From: UBA5336 sp038522375
Lineage (GTDB): Bacteria > Pseudomonadota > Alphaproteobacteria > Caulobacterales > Hyphomonadaceae
Assembly (NCBI GenBank): GCA_038522375.1
Contig: JBCBKE010000005.1
Span: 1-64,000 of the forward strand
Direction of reading: 5' to 3'
DNA length: 64,000 nucleotides
Shown: one piece after another, positions 53,977 through 62,805 of the stretch
Layout of the letters: the number at the start of each line of letters is the position of its first letter
Numbering within the stretch: the stretch's first letter is position 1
Made by a program: the position numbers and the translations under genes
Notes under the pieces: model-generated
Seen by the model: the letters and a program-made list of their open reading frames with translations, nothing else
Database searches by the model: none
What the model was told of the DNA's origin: nothing

Positions 53977-55200
53977 CTACAGTCCCAGAACCATTTTCGC
54001 CATGATGTTGCGCTGGATCTCGTTGGACCCGGCATAAATCGACGTCTTGCGATAGTTGAAGTAGCTCGGCGCCACTGGGACCGCGTATTCCGGCATGGGC
54101 AGTGGATCATTGGCCCCGTCCCGAAGGTGAGACCAGCTGTCGGCAACAAAGGGCTGGGCGTATGTTCCACAGGCCTCAAGTGCCAATTCGGAAATCGCCT
54201 GTTGGGCTTCCGAACCTGCGCACTTCAGCATCGAGCTTTCCGGGCCAACGGCCTCGCCGGCACTCAGTGCCGAGAAGATCCTGCGCTCGGTTGCGTCGAG
54301 GCTGTCGATCTTGATTTCAAGGTTTGCGAGCTTCCGGGCAAAGTCGGCTTCCTTGGTGAGGGCGGCGCCGCCTGACTGTTCAACGGTCGCTATCTTCCTG
54401 GCCTTGGAAAGCATGTTGCGCAGACCCGGTGCATAGGCATTGCCGCGCTCGAACTGGAGAAGATATTTCGCGTAGGTCCAGCCCTTGTTTTCCTCTCCGA
54501 TAAGGCTTTCCGCAATCGGAACGCGGACATTTTCGAAGAACACCTGGTTGATTTCCTGCTGGCCATCGACGGGTCCATCCAGGGTCGGCAAGGCCGAGAC
54601 TGAAATGCCGGGCAGGTCCATCGGGAAGACGACGAAACTGATCCCCTCCTGGGGTTTGCCCTCCTTGGACGTGCGCACCAGGCAGAAGATCCAGTCAGCC
54701 CACTGGGCATGCGTGGTCCAGATCTTGGAGCCATTCAACACGTAGTCGTCGCCGTCGCGCACCGCACTCATCTGCAGGGATGCGAGGTCGGAGCCTGAAC
54801 CCGGCTCGGAATAACCCTGGCACCACCAGACCTCTGACCGCTTGATCTTCGGCAAGTGCTCCGCCTTCTGCGCGTCATTCCCGAACGCCATGATGACCGG
54901 AGCGACCATAGAAATACCCATGGGGCTGGTGTTCGGTGTGCCGGCAGCGGCCAGTTCCATCTGGAGGATATATCGCTCCGACGGCGAAAGCCCTGGTCCG
55001 CCATGTTCTTCCGGCCAGTTGGGGACGAAGAAGCCGCGGTCATCGAGGATCCGCTGCCATGCGATCATCCCTTCCTTGTCGAGGTAACCATTCTTGGTCA
55101 TCGCCTGCTTCGCGCGAAGCTCGGGCGTATAGGCCGTGGCGATCCAGTTGCGGACGTCTTGTTGAAAGCGGAGATCGGCGTCTGTGAAAGCGAGATCCAT
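53977..55200 (-). CDS. Acyl-CoA dehydrogenase
   Basis: This 407-residue flavoenzyme oxidises acyl-CoA at alpha-beta. WCQGYSEPGSGSDLASLQMSAVRDG near residues 127-151 contains the FAD-binding signature, followed by VLNGSKIWTTHAQWADWIFCLVRT. The C-terminus has YAGSNEIQRNIMAKMVLGL, the usual end. The catalytic base is likely Glu in the region around 245-250. It resembles the ACAD group acting on branched, long-chain or steroid side-chain CoA esters. It lies ten bases after the ABM-domain gene and upstream of the GPH symporter. Confidence 0.93.
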   Translation of the reverse strand: MDLAFTDADLRFQQDVRNWIATAYTPELRAKQAMTKNGYLDKEGMIAWQRILDDRGFFVPNWPEEHGGPGLSPSERYILQMELAAAGTPNTSPMGISMVAPVIMAFGNDAQKAEHLPKIKRSEVWWCQGYSEPGSGSDLASLQMSAVRDGDDYVLNGSKIWTTHAQWADWIFCLVRTSKEGKPQEGISFVVFPMDLPGISVSALPTLDGPVDGQQEINQVFFENVRVPIAESLIGEENKGWTYAKYLLQFERGNAYAPGLRNMLSKARKIATVEQSGGAALTKEADFARKLANLEIKIDSLDATERRIFSALSAGEAVGPESSMLKCAGSEAQQAISELALEACGTYAQPFVADSWSHLRDGANDPLPMPEYAVPVAPSYFNYRKTSIYAGSNEIQRNIMAKMVLGL

Positions 55201-55209
55201 GGTCGTCCC

Positions 55210-55500
55210 CTATTCGACGATATCGTAGTATTCTATGGATGGAGCGCCCGCGAGGCAGGCGCCAAGGCCTGGGCCTGCGGCCTTGAAGTACTCCGTCTTC
55301 CCGTGGGCCGTAAGCGCATCCTGGGACGCGTACTGCTCCATGAAGATATACTCGTTGTCGGAGTCCTTCAGCTTGTAGAGCTGGTAGGTCAGACAGCCAG
55401 GTTCATTGGCCTTGACCTTGGCCATGAGATCCTTGGCCACCGTTTCGAATTCGGCCTGCTTGCCGTCTTGTATAGTCAGTTTTGCAACAACGCCGATCAT
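55210..55500 (-). CDS. ABM-domain (quinol monooxygenase-like) protein
   Basis: This 96-residue protein starts at ATG 55500, where AGGAGG stands seven bases upstream. It matches the antibiotic biosynthesis monooxygenase / YgiN-like dimeric ferredoxin fold: VVAKLTIQDGKQAEFETVAK at the N-terminus, then EPGCLTYQLYKLKDSDNEYIFMEQYASQDALTAH near residues 34-67 (in parts). Members are cofactor-free oxygenases or small-molecule binders. It is ten bases before the acyl-CoA dehydrogenase gene, so an oxidative degradation role is a guess. Confidence 0.82.
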   Translation of the reverse strand: MIGVVAKLTIQDGKQAEFETVAKDLMAKVKANEPGCLTYQLYKLKDSDNEYIFMEQYASQDALTAHGKTEYFKAAGPGLGACLAGAPSIEYYDIVE

Positions 55501-55603
55501 GGTAATCCTCCTGAGTCTGCGTTCCGGTGTCGGGCGCAACTTTATTCTTTGCACAACACTCTATGACGGATTGCGCGCGCCGCAAGCTATTCCGTAGGGT
55601 TGG

Positions 55604-55990
55604 CTATCCCCGAAAAGCGGTTACTTCGATCTCGATCTGCATTTCGGGACGGATAAGCCCCGCCACCACCATGGTCGCGGCTGGACGAACGGCGCCGAGG
55701 TGGCGTTGCAGGACGGGCTTCAGGGTCTTGAGGAAGTCGGTCTCGGTAATCGTGTACTGGACCCGGACGATGTCAGCGATGGCAAACCCGGCATCGGCGA
55801 GGACTGCTCCAACCGTCACGAAGCACTGTTCGGCCTGATCGGCCGCCGTGTCCGGCATTGTCATCGTTGCGTAGTCATATCCTGTCACGCCTGAGACAAA
55901 GCACCAGTCGCCGGCAACAACCGCCCGTGAGTAGGCGAAATCCGCTTCCAGGTCGGAGCCGGTTGTCAGCTGAACGCGCTTACTGCGCAT
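55604..55990 (-). CDS. RidA-like (Rid/YjgF superfamily) protein
   Basis: This 128-residue protein has the chorismate-mutase-like fold of the Rid superfamily: FVSGVTGYDYATM near residues 31-43, ADQAEQCFVTVGAVLADAG and TDFLKTLKPVL. The C-terminal strand is IEIEVTAF. Aligning backward from IEIE to E. coli RidA, the catalytic Arg105 position (PARSC) is alanine here (PAATM). So 2-aminoacrylate deaminase activity is doubtful and another Rid subgroup is likely. The start overlaps divL by 11 bases, and the gene is probably co-translated with it. Confidence 0.85.
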   Translation of the reverse strand: MRSKRVQLTTGSDLEADFAYSRAVVAGDWCFVSGVTGYDYATMTMPDTAADQAEQCFVTVGAVLADAGFAIADIVRVQYTITETDFLKTLKPVLQRHLGAVRPAATMVVAGLIRPEMQIEIEVTAFRG

Positions 55991-58436
55991 GGGGTTGGGT
56001 CAGCAACAGGGCATCCTCGTGCCCTGCTGTTGCACCGGTCGTCGCAACTGGCAGCCAGCAGGTGACGACTGTTCCGCCACCTTCGTTTTCCTTGATGCCC
56101 ACATTGCCGCCATGCAGGTCGATAAAGCGGTGAACAAGGGCCAGCCCCAGTCCTGCGCCCCGCTGGTCACCGGATGTGAAGCTGTCAAAGCTGGTGGCAC
56201 GCCGTTCCGCCCCCATGCCCTTGCCGGTATCGGCAACCGAGATCGTGACCATCTCCCCGGAGCGTTGGGCCGACACGGTGACAGTCCCGCCAGGTTCGGT
56301 AAATCGGATGGCATTCGACATGAGGTTGAAAAGTACCTGCTTCAGTCGCCCGCCATCGGCCTGGATCGCCCCGACACCCTCATCGATATCAAGGTGGATG
56401 GCGACTTCAGTATCTTCGGCCTTGGAGACCACCATATCGATACAGGCCTGCACCAAGGGCGCAATTTCGGTCTCTGCCACATCCAGATCCATGCGGCCTG
56501 CTTCAATCATGGCCAGGTCCAGGATGTTCTCGATGAGCTTGGACAAATGGTCAGAGGCCTGAAGGATCGAGTTCACATAGTCCTTCTGCCGCCCGGTGAG
56601 TTCCCCATGGCGCTGGCTGTCGAGAAACTCGGCATAGCCCAGGATTGTCGTGAGCGGAGAGCGAAGCTGGTAACTGACATTCTGCACGAATTCGGTCTTC
56701 AGCTTGTCCGCATCGCGGAAGGCCTCGGCCCGTTCTCTCAGCGCGGTCTCCACACGCCGGGTGGCCGTCACGTCTGCAAAGGCGATCAGGGTGTTTCCGT
56801 CGGGTAGCGGGTGGGTGAGGTAGGTCAGGATCGACCCGTCGGAACGGCGCATCTCGCCGGTCGTTGTCTGCCGTGCCTTGGCGCTGGGGTCGGTGATATG
56901 TCCGCGGATCTCGTCCCAGACAAGCCGGTCATGGAACAGCGGCACGCAGGCCTCCACGACGTCGGCATAGTCGGGACTGTCCTTGAGCAAGGTCGCGTCA
57001 AGGCCCCACAAACGCTCAAACGCGGCATTCGACAGACGCATACGGGCGTCGGCTCCAAACACCGCCACCGCCTCATGCAGGCTGTTCAGGGTGGCAGACT
57101 GGGTCGAGATCAGCGCATTGAACCGGGTCTTCAGGTCCAACTCGTTGGTGATGTCCTTGAACAGCAGCAGCAGCCCACCCATCGGGTGGCGCTGTCGCGT
57201 GACAGACAGCGTTCGCCCGTCCGGCAGGGACCATGTGTCTTCCTCGACCCCGTCGATATCCAGGTAATGGGCTAGCTCGTTTGCCCGCCATTCCGCATAG
57301 TTCGCTTGCGCCGGGAGTTTCCGGCGTTCCCGAAGCCTGTCCAGCACCTGGCCATGGGTTGGCCCATCGATCAGGAACCCCTCTTCCAGGTCCCACGTCT
57401 TGGCGAAAGCACGGTTATGGAAGATCAGACGCCGGTCCGCGCCAAAGATCGCCACGCCGTCGGCCACATGGTTCAGGGTTTCGTCATGCGCTTTGACATG
57501 CCGGTTCAACTCTTCCCTTGCATCTTCCTGCGCCGTGACGTCGAAGGCCATCGCCCCGGCTCCACCGGACAGGGGGAAGCTGAGAATGCGCATCGCCCGG
57601 CGCTCGCCGTTGAAAGCCAGATGGCGCACGTCATCGATTTCGAAGTTTTCCGCGATGGTGCGCCGGGTCTGCTCAGCCGTTTGACTGTCAAGCATCACCT
57701 GTCGCTCGATCGCCTTGGGCAGGGTCTCGACCTCGACGGCTTCAAGGTAGGCTGGATTGGCCCAGAGGAGCTTGCCAACGCCGGACATGCGCCAGGCCGG
57801 GAAGGGCGCACGGTCGAGCATGTCCACGAAGGAATGGGGGTCCGATGCGATCATGCGCCGGGTTTCCTCGATCCGTGACAGCATCGACGACGTTTCAAGG
57901 TGCCGGATCGTACTATCGGTCATCCAGACGATGACGCGTGAACCTGCCGTCCGCCCATCGGCTTCCAGAAAGGCGCGCTGGTGGCCGGATATGGTCAGCG
58001 AGAATTGGGTTCCGGTTTCCACCAGATCCCTCAGCGCGACACGGAGAGAGGTATCCTTGCCCGCCGCATCCCGCGCTTCAAGGTCCGCCAGGCCCTCGAG
58101 TATGGCAAGGGCAGGATCGTCAGCCACCCCATCATCGGAGTACTTCAGGAGTGTGCCCAGTGCGACCTTCGAGCCGAAGACCTTGGGTTCGCCCAACGCC
58201 CCGTTCGATGCAGACAGCTCATCGCCCTGCCAAACCAGCACGACGCCTGGATGGGCGGCCAACACCGCTCGCTGTTCAGCCAGATCGCTTTCCAGCGCCT
58301 TGGCGCGGGTGCGATAGGTCTTGGCCGCTCCCCGCGCGCCATCGGAGACCCGAAGCGCCCACAGTAGCGAGGCAAGCGCCATGGCCGATGCACCCGCAGA
58401 GATAATCATGGGGACCTGATCTCCACCGACGGCCAT
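55980..58436 (-). CDS. divL: DivL-like atypical kinase (tyrosine in place of phospho-histidine)
   Basis: This 818-residue protein has an N-terminal membrane segment (residues ~9-29), at least three PAS-like regions (about 60-150, 200-300, 320-430 and 445-555) and a kinase module. In the HisKA domain the phospho-acceptor is Tyr589 (FVQNVSYQLRSPL) instead of histidine, as in Caulobacter DivL. HATPase boxes remain: NLMSNAIRF near 704-712, DTGKGMG at 737-743 and GAGLGL at 760-765. In Caulobacter DivL controls CckA and so CtrA phosphorylation at division. The same role here is inferred from the tyrosine and the PAS layout. Confidence 0.9.
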   Translation of the reverse strand: MAVGGDQVPMIISAGASAMALASLLWALRVSDGARGAAKTYRTRAKALESDLAEQRAVLAAHPGVVLVWQGDELSASNGALGEPKVFGSKVALGTLLKYSDDGVADDPALAILEGLADLEARDAAGKDTSLRVALRDLVETGTQFSLTISGHQRAFLEADGRTAGSRVIVWMTDSTIRHLETSSMLSRIEETRRMIASDPHSFVDMLDRAPFPAWRMSGVGKLLWANPAYLEAVEVETLPKAIERQVMLDSQTAEQTRRTIAENFEIDDVRHLAFNGERRAMRILSFPLSGGAGAMAFDVTAQEDAREELNRHVKAHDETLNHVADGVAIFGADRRLIFHNRAFAKTWDLEEGFLIDGPTHGQVLDRLRERRKLPAQANYAEWRANELAHYLDIDGVEEDTWSLPDGRTLSVTRQRHPMGGLLLLFKDITNELDLKTRFNALISTQSATLNSLHEAVAVFGADARMRLSNAAFERLWGLDATLLKDSPDYADVVEACVPLFHDRLVWDEIRGHITDPSAKARQTTTGEMRRSDGSILTYLTHPLPDGNTLIAFADVTATRRVETALRERAEAFRDADKLKTEFVQNVSYQLRSPLTTILGYAEFLDSQRHGELTGRQKDYVNSILQASDHLSKLIENILDLAMIEAGRMDLDVAETEIAPLVQACIDMVVSKAEDTEVAIHLDIDEGVGAIQADGGRLKQVLFNLMSNAIRFTEPGGTVTVSAQRSGEMVTISVADTGKGMGAERRATSFDSFTSGDQRGAGLGLALVHRFIDLHGGNVGIKENEGGGTVVTCWLPVATTGATAGHEDALLLTQPHAQ

Positions 58437-58595
58437 GGACTTCCCTCTTCTCTCTCGGGACGTTGCAAACAGGATTGGGCCGTGCTCCGCCCTAAGCTTT
58501 GGTTAAACGGGGTTTGCCAACGCACCCACTAGCCCCTCTTATGAAATGCTTCGCCACCGCTTGCACCCCCCTTCGGAACCCAACAAAGACTGGCC

Positions 58596-59507
58596 ATGAC
58601 CGGAACCCGTACGCCTTCTGACTGGGCACTGTTTGTGCTGCTATCGACGATGTGGGCATCCGCCTTCGCGTTCACCAAGGTTGCTGTCGCAGGCCTGCCC
58701 GCGGGTGTGATCGTGACCGGACGATTGGCGATAGCAACCGCTTTGATGGCATCGATCATGGTCGCCCAGGGGCACCGCTTGCCGTCCCTGGCCAATCGAC
58801 CAGCCTGGCTGACCATGTTGGGCATTGGCACCATCGGCACCATGGCACCGTTTTACCTGATCACGGTCGGACAGCGGACCATCGATAGTGCGCTCGCCGC
58901 GCTGTTGATTTCGGCGGCTCCCCTGTTTGTCGCGGCGATGGCCCATCTTCGCCTCGCCGATGAGCGGATGACGCGTCAGAAAGCCGCCGGGATCCTTGTT
59001 GGGTTCATTGGCGTTGCGGTCCTGCTCGGCCCCGATGCCCTCGGAGGGATCGGTGAGGCCGGCGTCGTCGCACAACTCCTCTGTCTCGGCGGCGCTTTCT
59101 GCTATGCCGTGAACACGATCATCGCACGGGAAGCCCCCGCCTTGCCGGCCACCGTCCTGCCGACCGGATTTCTCGGCATTGCCACCCTTGCCAGCCTTCC
59201 AGCAGCCTTTGCCGAGGACTGGTCTATGCTCGACCCCGATCTGAACCATGTATTGGCCGTTGTCGCCCTGGGCGTGGTTCCCTCGGCGGCAGCGGGCGTG
59301 GTGATGATCCACCTTGTGCGAACCACCAGCGCGACATTTCTATCGCTCACCGGCTATCTGATACCGGTCCTGTCGGCCGCAATCGGCTACCTGGCCTTTG
59401 GAGAGACCCAGCATCCATCGGCGGGCTTCGCGCTCGCCCTCATTCTGAGTGGGGTCTGGTTGGCGCAGCGCAGCCCTAAAGCCGGAACGTCCCCTCGATC
59501 ACCGTGA
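58596..59507 (+). CDS. DMT family (EamA) transporter
   Basis: This 303-residue inner-membrane protein has ten predicted spans in two EamA repeats. The first repeat begins WALFVLLSTMWASAFAFTKVAV near residues 8-29. GLLISAAPLFVAAMAHL-type sequence and LVGFIGVAVLLGPDA near 130-144 are typical. The second repeat starts near 155 (VAQLLCLGGAFCYAVNTII). It probably exports amino acids or other metabolites. It overlaps the convergent phzF-like gene by 32 bases. Confidence 0.88.
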   Translation: MTGTRTPSDWALFVLLSTMWASAFAFTKVAVAGLPAGVIVTGRLAIATALMASIMVAQGHRLPSLANRPAWLTMLGIGTIGTMAPFYLITVGQRTIDSALAALLISAAPLFVAAMAHLRLADERMTRQKAAGILVGFIGVAVLLGPDALGGIGEAGVVAQLLCLGGAFCYAVNTIIAREAPALPATVLPTGFLGIATLASLPAAFAEDWSMLDPDLNHVLAVVALGVVPSAAAGVVMIHLVRTTSATFLSLTGYLIPVLSAAIGYLAFGETQHPSAGFALALILSGVWLAQRSPKAGTSPRSP

Positions 59508-60291
59508 CCGAGTGGCCTCGCAGGATCACGCGAGACCCAGCCGCCTCGGCCCCAATCCATGCGCCGCGGCCAGGAAAGGCCTGAAAACAGTCTAGCGATC
59601 GCTTGTCCAGCCGCGGTGCCATCAACGGCGCCACCATGCAATGCCAGCTTCCCGTCGCCGGGTCCTCGGGGATCTTGACGCCGGGCGCAAAGAAACGGCT
59701 CGTCACATCCGCTCCGTCAGGACCGCCTGGCGCCAGGCAGCCGACGCAGCCAGGTTCAAGGCGTGCACCGCCCAAAGATTCAATGGCTGCCACGTCGGGG
59801 TCCAGCCCGATGACCGTATCGGCGTGTTCGAACAGGAGTGCGAGGTAACCGCCCTCGAACGCGGCCATTGGGCGAGCGCCAACCGCGCCGACCATGGCGT
59901 CACTCACGGGTATTTCGCTCACCTTCGTTGCTGGAAAATCCATGGCAAGGCGACCGTCGGGCTCCCGGCAGACTGTCAGCGTACCTGATTGCATCGTTTC
60001 AAATCGGATGCGGTCACCACCGTATCCAGCATGGGCATAGAGATAATGCGCCGCCGCCAGGGTTGCATGCCCGCATAGTGGAACTTCGGTGCCCGGCGTG
60101 AACCAGCGCAGACGCCAAACGCCATCGCCAGCGGCAACCATAAATGCCGTCTCGGCGACATTGTTCTCTGCCGCAATCTTCTGGAGCAGGTCGTCAGGGT
60201 AGAACGCGTCAAGCGTCATGACACAGGCCTGGTTCCCGTCGAAGGGTTGGTTGGCAAAGGCATCGATCTGGGCAAATGGGATGAGGGTCAT
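59476..60291 (-). CDS. PhzF-family isomerase
   Basis: This 271-residue protein resembles PhzF/diaminopimelate-epimerase-fold isomerases. IPFAQIDAFANQPFDGNQACVM near the N-terminus, NNVAETAFM near residues 43-51 (catalytic glutamate) and RWFTPGTEVPLCGHATLAAAHY near 63-84 are signatures. RFFAPGVKIPEDPATGSWHC near 205-224 is the second half. No phenazine genes are in the window, so it acts in another, unknown pathway. The start is ATG 60291. Its end overlaps the DMT gene antisense. Confidence 0.88.
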   Translation of the reverse strand: MTLIPFAQIDAFANQPFDGNQACVMTLDAFYPDDLLQKIAAENNVAETAFMVAAGDGVWRLRWFTPGTEVPLCGHATLAAAHYLYAHAGYGGDRIRFETMQSGTLTVCREPDGRLAMDFPATKVSEIPVSDAMVGAVGARPMAAFEGGYLALLFEHADTVIGLDPDVAAIESLGGARLEPGCVGCLAPGGPDGADVTSRFFAPGVKIPEDPATGSWHCMVAPLMAPRLDKRSLDCFQAFPGRGAWIGAEAAGSRVILRGHSVTVIEGTFRL

Positions 60292-60384
60292 GGCGCATGC
60301 TCCGGCTTTGGTCTCACATCCCACGGATAAGCCCGGGCGAAAAACGATGGTTTCTCTCGGACCTGTGAGCAGCGCTATAAGGTG

Positions 60385-61245
60385 TTAGCCGTTCTCCCAT
60401 CCCTGCTGCACCCGCCAGGCATGGTTTACCGGACCGCGCCCAGAGCCCAGCGGCTGGGCATGCTCAAGGCCACCTCGGAGGAAGTCTCGCGCCCGTTCAA
60501 CGGCGGTGGGCACGTCGTCACCCAATGCGATCTGTGCGGCGGTCGATGAGGCCAGGGTGCACCCGGTCCCATGGTCAGCGCGCGTCCTTAAGCGGGGACC
60601 TTCGAACAGCCATTCGCCCTCGTGAGTCTGAAGAACATCAATGATCACATCACCCTCCACGTGGGCACCCTTTACCAGCGCGCCCAGAGCACCGGCTTCA
60701 AGCAGGCGCTCGGCTGCCCTGCGCTGGCCATCCACTGTCTCAACGGGTTTGTTAGTCAGGATCTCCGCCTCCGGCGCGTTCGGTGTCACCAGCGTAGCGC
60801 CAGGCACCAGTAGGGACCTGATCGCATCGATGGCACCGGCTTCCAACAAGCGTTGGCCCGACGAGGCGATCATCACCGGATCGATCACCTTTGCCACCTT
60901 GGCGGCGGGGCCGTAGAAACGCTCCGCCAGTCCCTCGATCAGGGGTGTCGGCCCGAGCAGGCCGGTCTTGATGGCATCGGCGCCGAGGTCTGCAAACGTC
61001 ACATCGAACTGGGCGAACACCGCCTCCAGCGGCAGGGGCCAGACCCCATGAACGCCGAGCGTATTCTGGGCGGTGACCGCGGTGATCGCCGTCATGGCAT
61101 AGCCACCCAGTGCGGTGACCGATTTGATATCTGCCTGGATTCCCGCCGCGCCGCCGCTGTCGGACCCGGCGACGATCAGCACACGGCCCGATGGTCCCTT
61201 GGTTTCGTCGCTTGTCTCAGACGCCATAGCCGCTGTCCCGCTCAC
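60385..61245 (-). CDS. thiD: Hydroxymethylpyrimidine/phosphomethylpyrimidine kinase
   Basis: This 286-residue ribokinase-fold enzyme phosphorylates HMP and HMP-P for thiamine synthesis. VLIVAGSDSGGAAGIQADIKSV near residues 22-43 is the substrate signature. TAITAVTAQNT, DPVMIASSGQRLL and the C-terminal anion hole TRADHGTGCTLASSTAAQIA near 230-250 follow. GTG 61245 overlaps the stop of the TIR gene in GTGA; ATG 61227 is an alternative. No other thi genes are nearby, and no TPP riboswitch was recognised. Confidence 0.93.
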   Translation of the reverse strand: MSGTAAMASETSDETKGPSGRVLIVAGSDSGGAAGIQADIKSVTALGGYAMTAITAVTAQNTLGVHGVWPLPLEAVFAQFDVTFADLGADAIKTGLLGPTPLIEGLAERFYGPAAKVAKVIDPVMIASSGQRLLEAGAIDAIRSLLVPGATLVTPNAPEAEILTNKPVETVDGQRRAAERLLEAGALGALVKGAHVEGDVIIDVLQTHEGEWLFEGPRLRTRADHGTGCTLASSTAAQIALGDDVPTAVERARDFLRGGLEHAQPLGSGRGPVNHAWRVQQGWENG

Positions 61246-62300
61246 CCGCAGACCTCCACATACGTGTCCTGATTGATCTCGTAGGTGCAGGAATAATTGG
61301 AATCCACGAAGCAGAAGTATCGCCCGGTGTTTTCTTGGCAGTTGCAGTCGGCATGGTTGATCTTCACGTCAATATTGCGCGTTTCCGACGATGACGCGAT
61401 GGTGCGGCAGTACCGGTCTGCTTCCTGTTCGTAGTTGGACTTTGCCTGGGCGCAGGCCGCCGCCTCGGTGTCGTGCATGATGGTGTCGGAGTCGAGCGGG
61501 TTCACCTGCGAGCTTGCCCGGAACATCTGTCCGATCGGCACCGGATTGGGCTTCCACTGTTTCCGCATTTCGCCCGCACAAAGCGGAAGGATCTCCTCAC
61601 GCACCCGTTTGGCGTAGAAACCCTGGGGAAAGGCGCGCAGAAAGTCCTGATAATCGGTTTTCAGGCGGCTTTCGTTCGCCGTCTCGAAGAGGGCTTGTTC
61701 AGCCTCGCTGGGCGCTGAGGGCGTCACCGTTCTTGAATAAGTGCTCGTCGTTGCATCATCATAGTCGACGCTCACCGTGTCGATACTCGCCAGCATCAGC
61801 AGGCCCAGAATGCCGCCCCCGATCAGGACTGCGACGGTCAGCACACCGGCGATCAGGGCAAAGGACAGGCGCCGTTTCTTCGCCGGTTTCTCGATGCCCT
61901 GAACAGGGCGTCCTTCCATGGTGGCCCGCACGCTTTCAATGAAGAAATCCCAGTGCTTGTCTTCGATGTCCCCATCCCAGTCGATCAGGTCGGCAAACTG
62001 GATCAGTCCGAAGCCGAGTGGCGGATTCACCTCATCGATCCGCACCGGCACCAGGGCCCCGCGGGCTTTGCCCGTCAGTGCCTCTTCCTTCACCCAGGGG
62101 GCATGGATCGAGAGGTCGGACCAGACTGCAACAACAATCCTTGCTGCGTTGAGTTCCCGCTGAATGGTCTGGTCCCACTGGCTACCCGGGGCGATGCCGT
62201 GATCCCACCACACCGTGAACCCCTCCTTGCGGAGCCCTTCCACGATGCGCACCACGCGGCCTGCATCTTCCTTTTTGTAGGACACGAAAATGTCTGCCAT
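61242..62300 (-). CDS. Transmembrane TIR-domain protein with cysteine-rich C-terminus
   Basis: This 352-residue protein starts at ATG 62300, with GGAGGAGA about five bases upstream; the frame running to 62642 overlaps the divergent gene. Residues 1-130 form a TIR domain (ADIFVSYKKEDAGRV, GFTVWWDHGIAPGSQW, RIVVAVWSDLSIHAPWV). Glu73, four residues after Trp69, fits the catalytic glutamate of TIR NADases such as SARM1. A basic stretch KPAKKRR (138-144) leads into one membrane span (145-171). The remaining ~180 residues should be periplasmic; eight cysteines (241, 283, 298, 319, 321, 330, 338, 351) suggest disulfides. The stop overlaps thiD. Function unknown. Confidence 0.85.
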   Translation of the reverse strand: MADIFVSYKKEDAGRVVRIVEGLRKEGFTVWWDHGIAPGSQWDQTIQRELNAARIVVAVWSDLSIHAPWVKEEALTGKARGALVPVRIDEVNPPLGFGLIQFADLIDWDGDIEDKHWDFFIESVRATMEGRPVQGIEKPAKKRRLSFALIAGVLTVAVLIGGGILGLLMLASIDTVSVDYDDATTSTYSRTVTPSAPSEAEQALFETANESRLKTDYQDFLRAFPQGFYAKRVREEILPLCAGEMRKQWKPNPVPIGQMFRASSQVNPLDSDTIMHDTEAAACAQAKSNYEQEADRYCRTIASSSETRNIDVKINHADCNCQENTGRYFCFVDSNYSCTYEINQDTYVEVCG

Positions 62301-62409
62301 GGTCTCCTCCGGCGCCCATTGGGGCGCCTTCGTTCTATCGCCTTTTCGGGCGCCGCAAAGCCCCGGGAATTCGGTGTTATTGTTGGATGCGCGATTGAGG
62401 AGTTCTGGA

Positions 62410-62805
62410 ATGGATATGCGCGAGTGGGCTGACCTGAAAGCGTTCGCCCTTTCCCTCGGCTTGCCGGAAGTCACCGAAGCGGTTTCCTGGGGCAACCCGA
62501 ACCTGAAGGCCCACGGGAAAATGTGGTGCTGGTGGGCCCCGCAGGAATACGCCGATGCGCCGGCTTTCAAGGTGGATGCGGCGGAGTTGGAGTTCCTGCT
62601 GGAGGTGCGCGGTGACACCTTCTTCACCACTGACCACCACAAGTCTCACAATATCGTCCTTATGCGGCCAGATGCCTTCGACCCGGACTGGGCCCGGGCC
62701 AACCTGATCGCGGTATGGCGAAAGCAGGCCAAGAAACGCTGGCTCAAGGAATGGGACGCGGCCAATCGAAACCATCCGGCCAGGAGTTCCACGCTTGATC
62801 GCTAG
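62410..62805 (+). CDS. MmcQ/YjbR family protein
   Basis: This 131-residue protein starts at ATG 62410, with GAGGAG eight bases upstream. It matches the MmcQ/YjbR family, a small double-wing/CyaY-like fold: LKAFALSLGLPEVTEAVSWGNPNLKAHGKMWCWW near residues 8-41 (in parts) and FFTTDHHKSHNIVLMRPD are typical. LIAVWRKQAKKRW ends the domain. Its function is unsettled; DNA binding has been proposed. Its TAG interlocks with the stop of the convergent exported protein gene at 62802-62805. Confidence 0.82.
   Translation: MDMREWADLKAFALSLGLPEVTEAVSWGNPNLKAHGKMWCWWAPQEYADAPAFKVDAAELEFLLEVRGDTFFTTDHHKSHNIVLMRPDAFDPDWARANLIAVWRKQAKKRWLKEWDAANRNHPARSSTLDR

Noticed and set aside
58495..58520. Possible CtrA-type box (TTAA-containing) upstream of divL
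   Set aside because: Only one half-site is convincing and the spacing to the second does not match the TTAA-N7-TTAA form.
60300..60400. TPP riboswitch in front of thiD
   Set aside because: thiD begins inside the end of the TIR gene, so there is no leader that could hold a riboswitch, and the conserved TPP core was not seen.
62301..62642. N-terminal extension of the TIR protein
   Set aside because: A strong ribosome binding site precedes ATG 62300 and the extension runs antisense to the MmcQ/YjbR gene.
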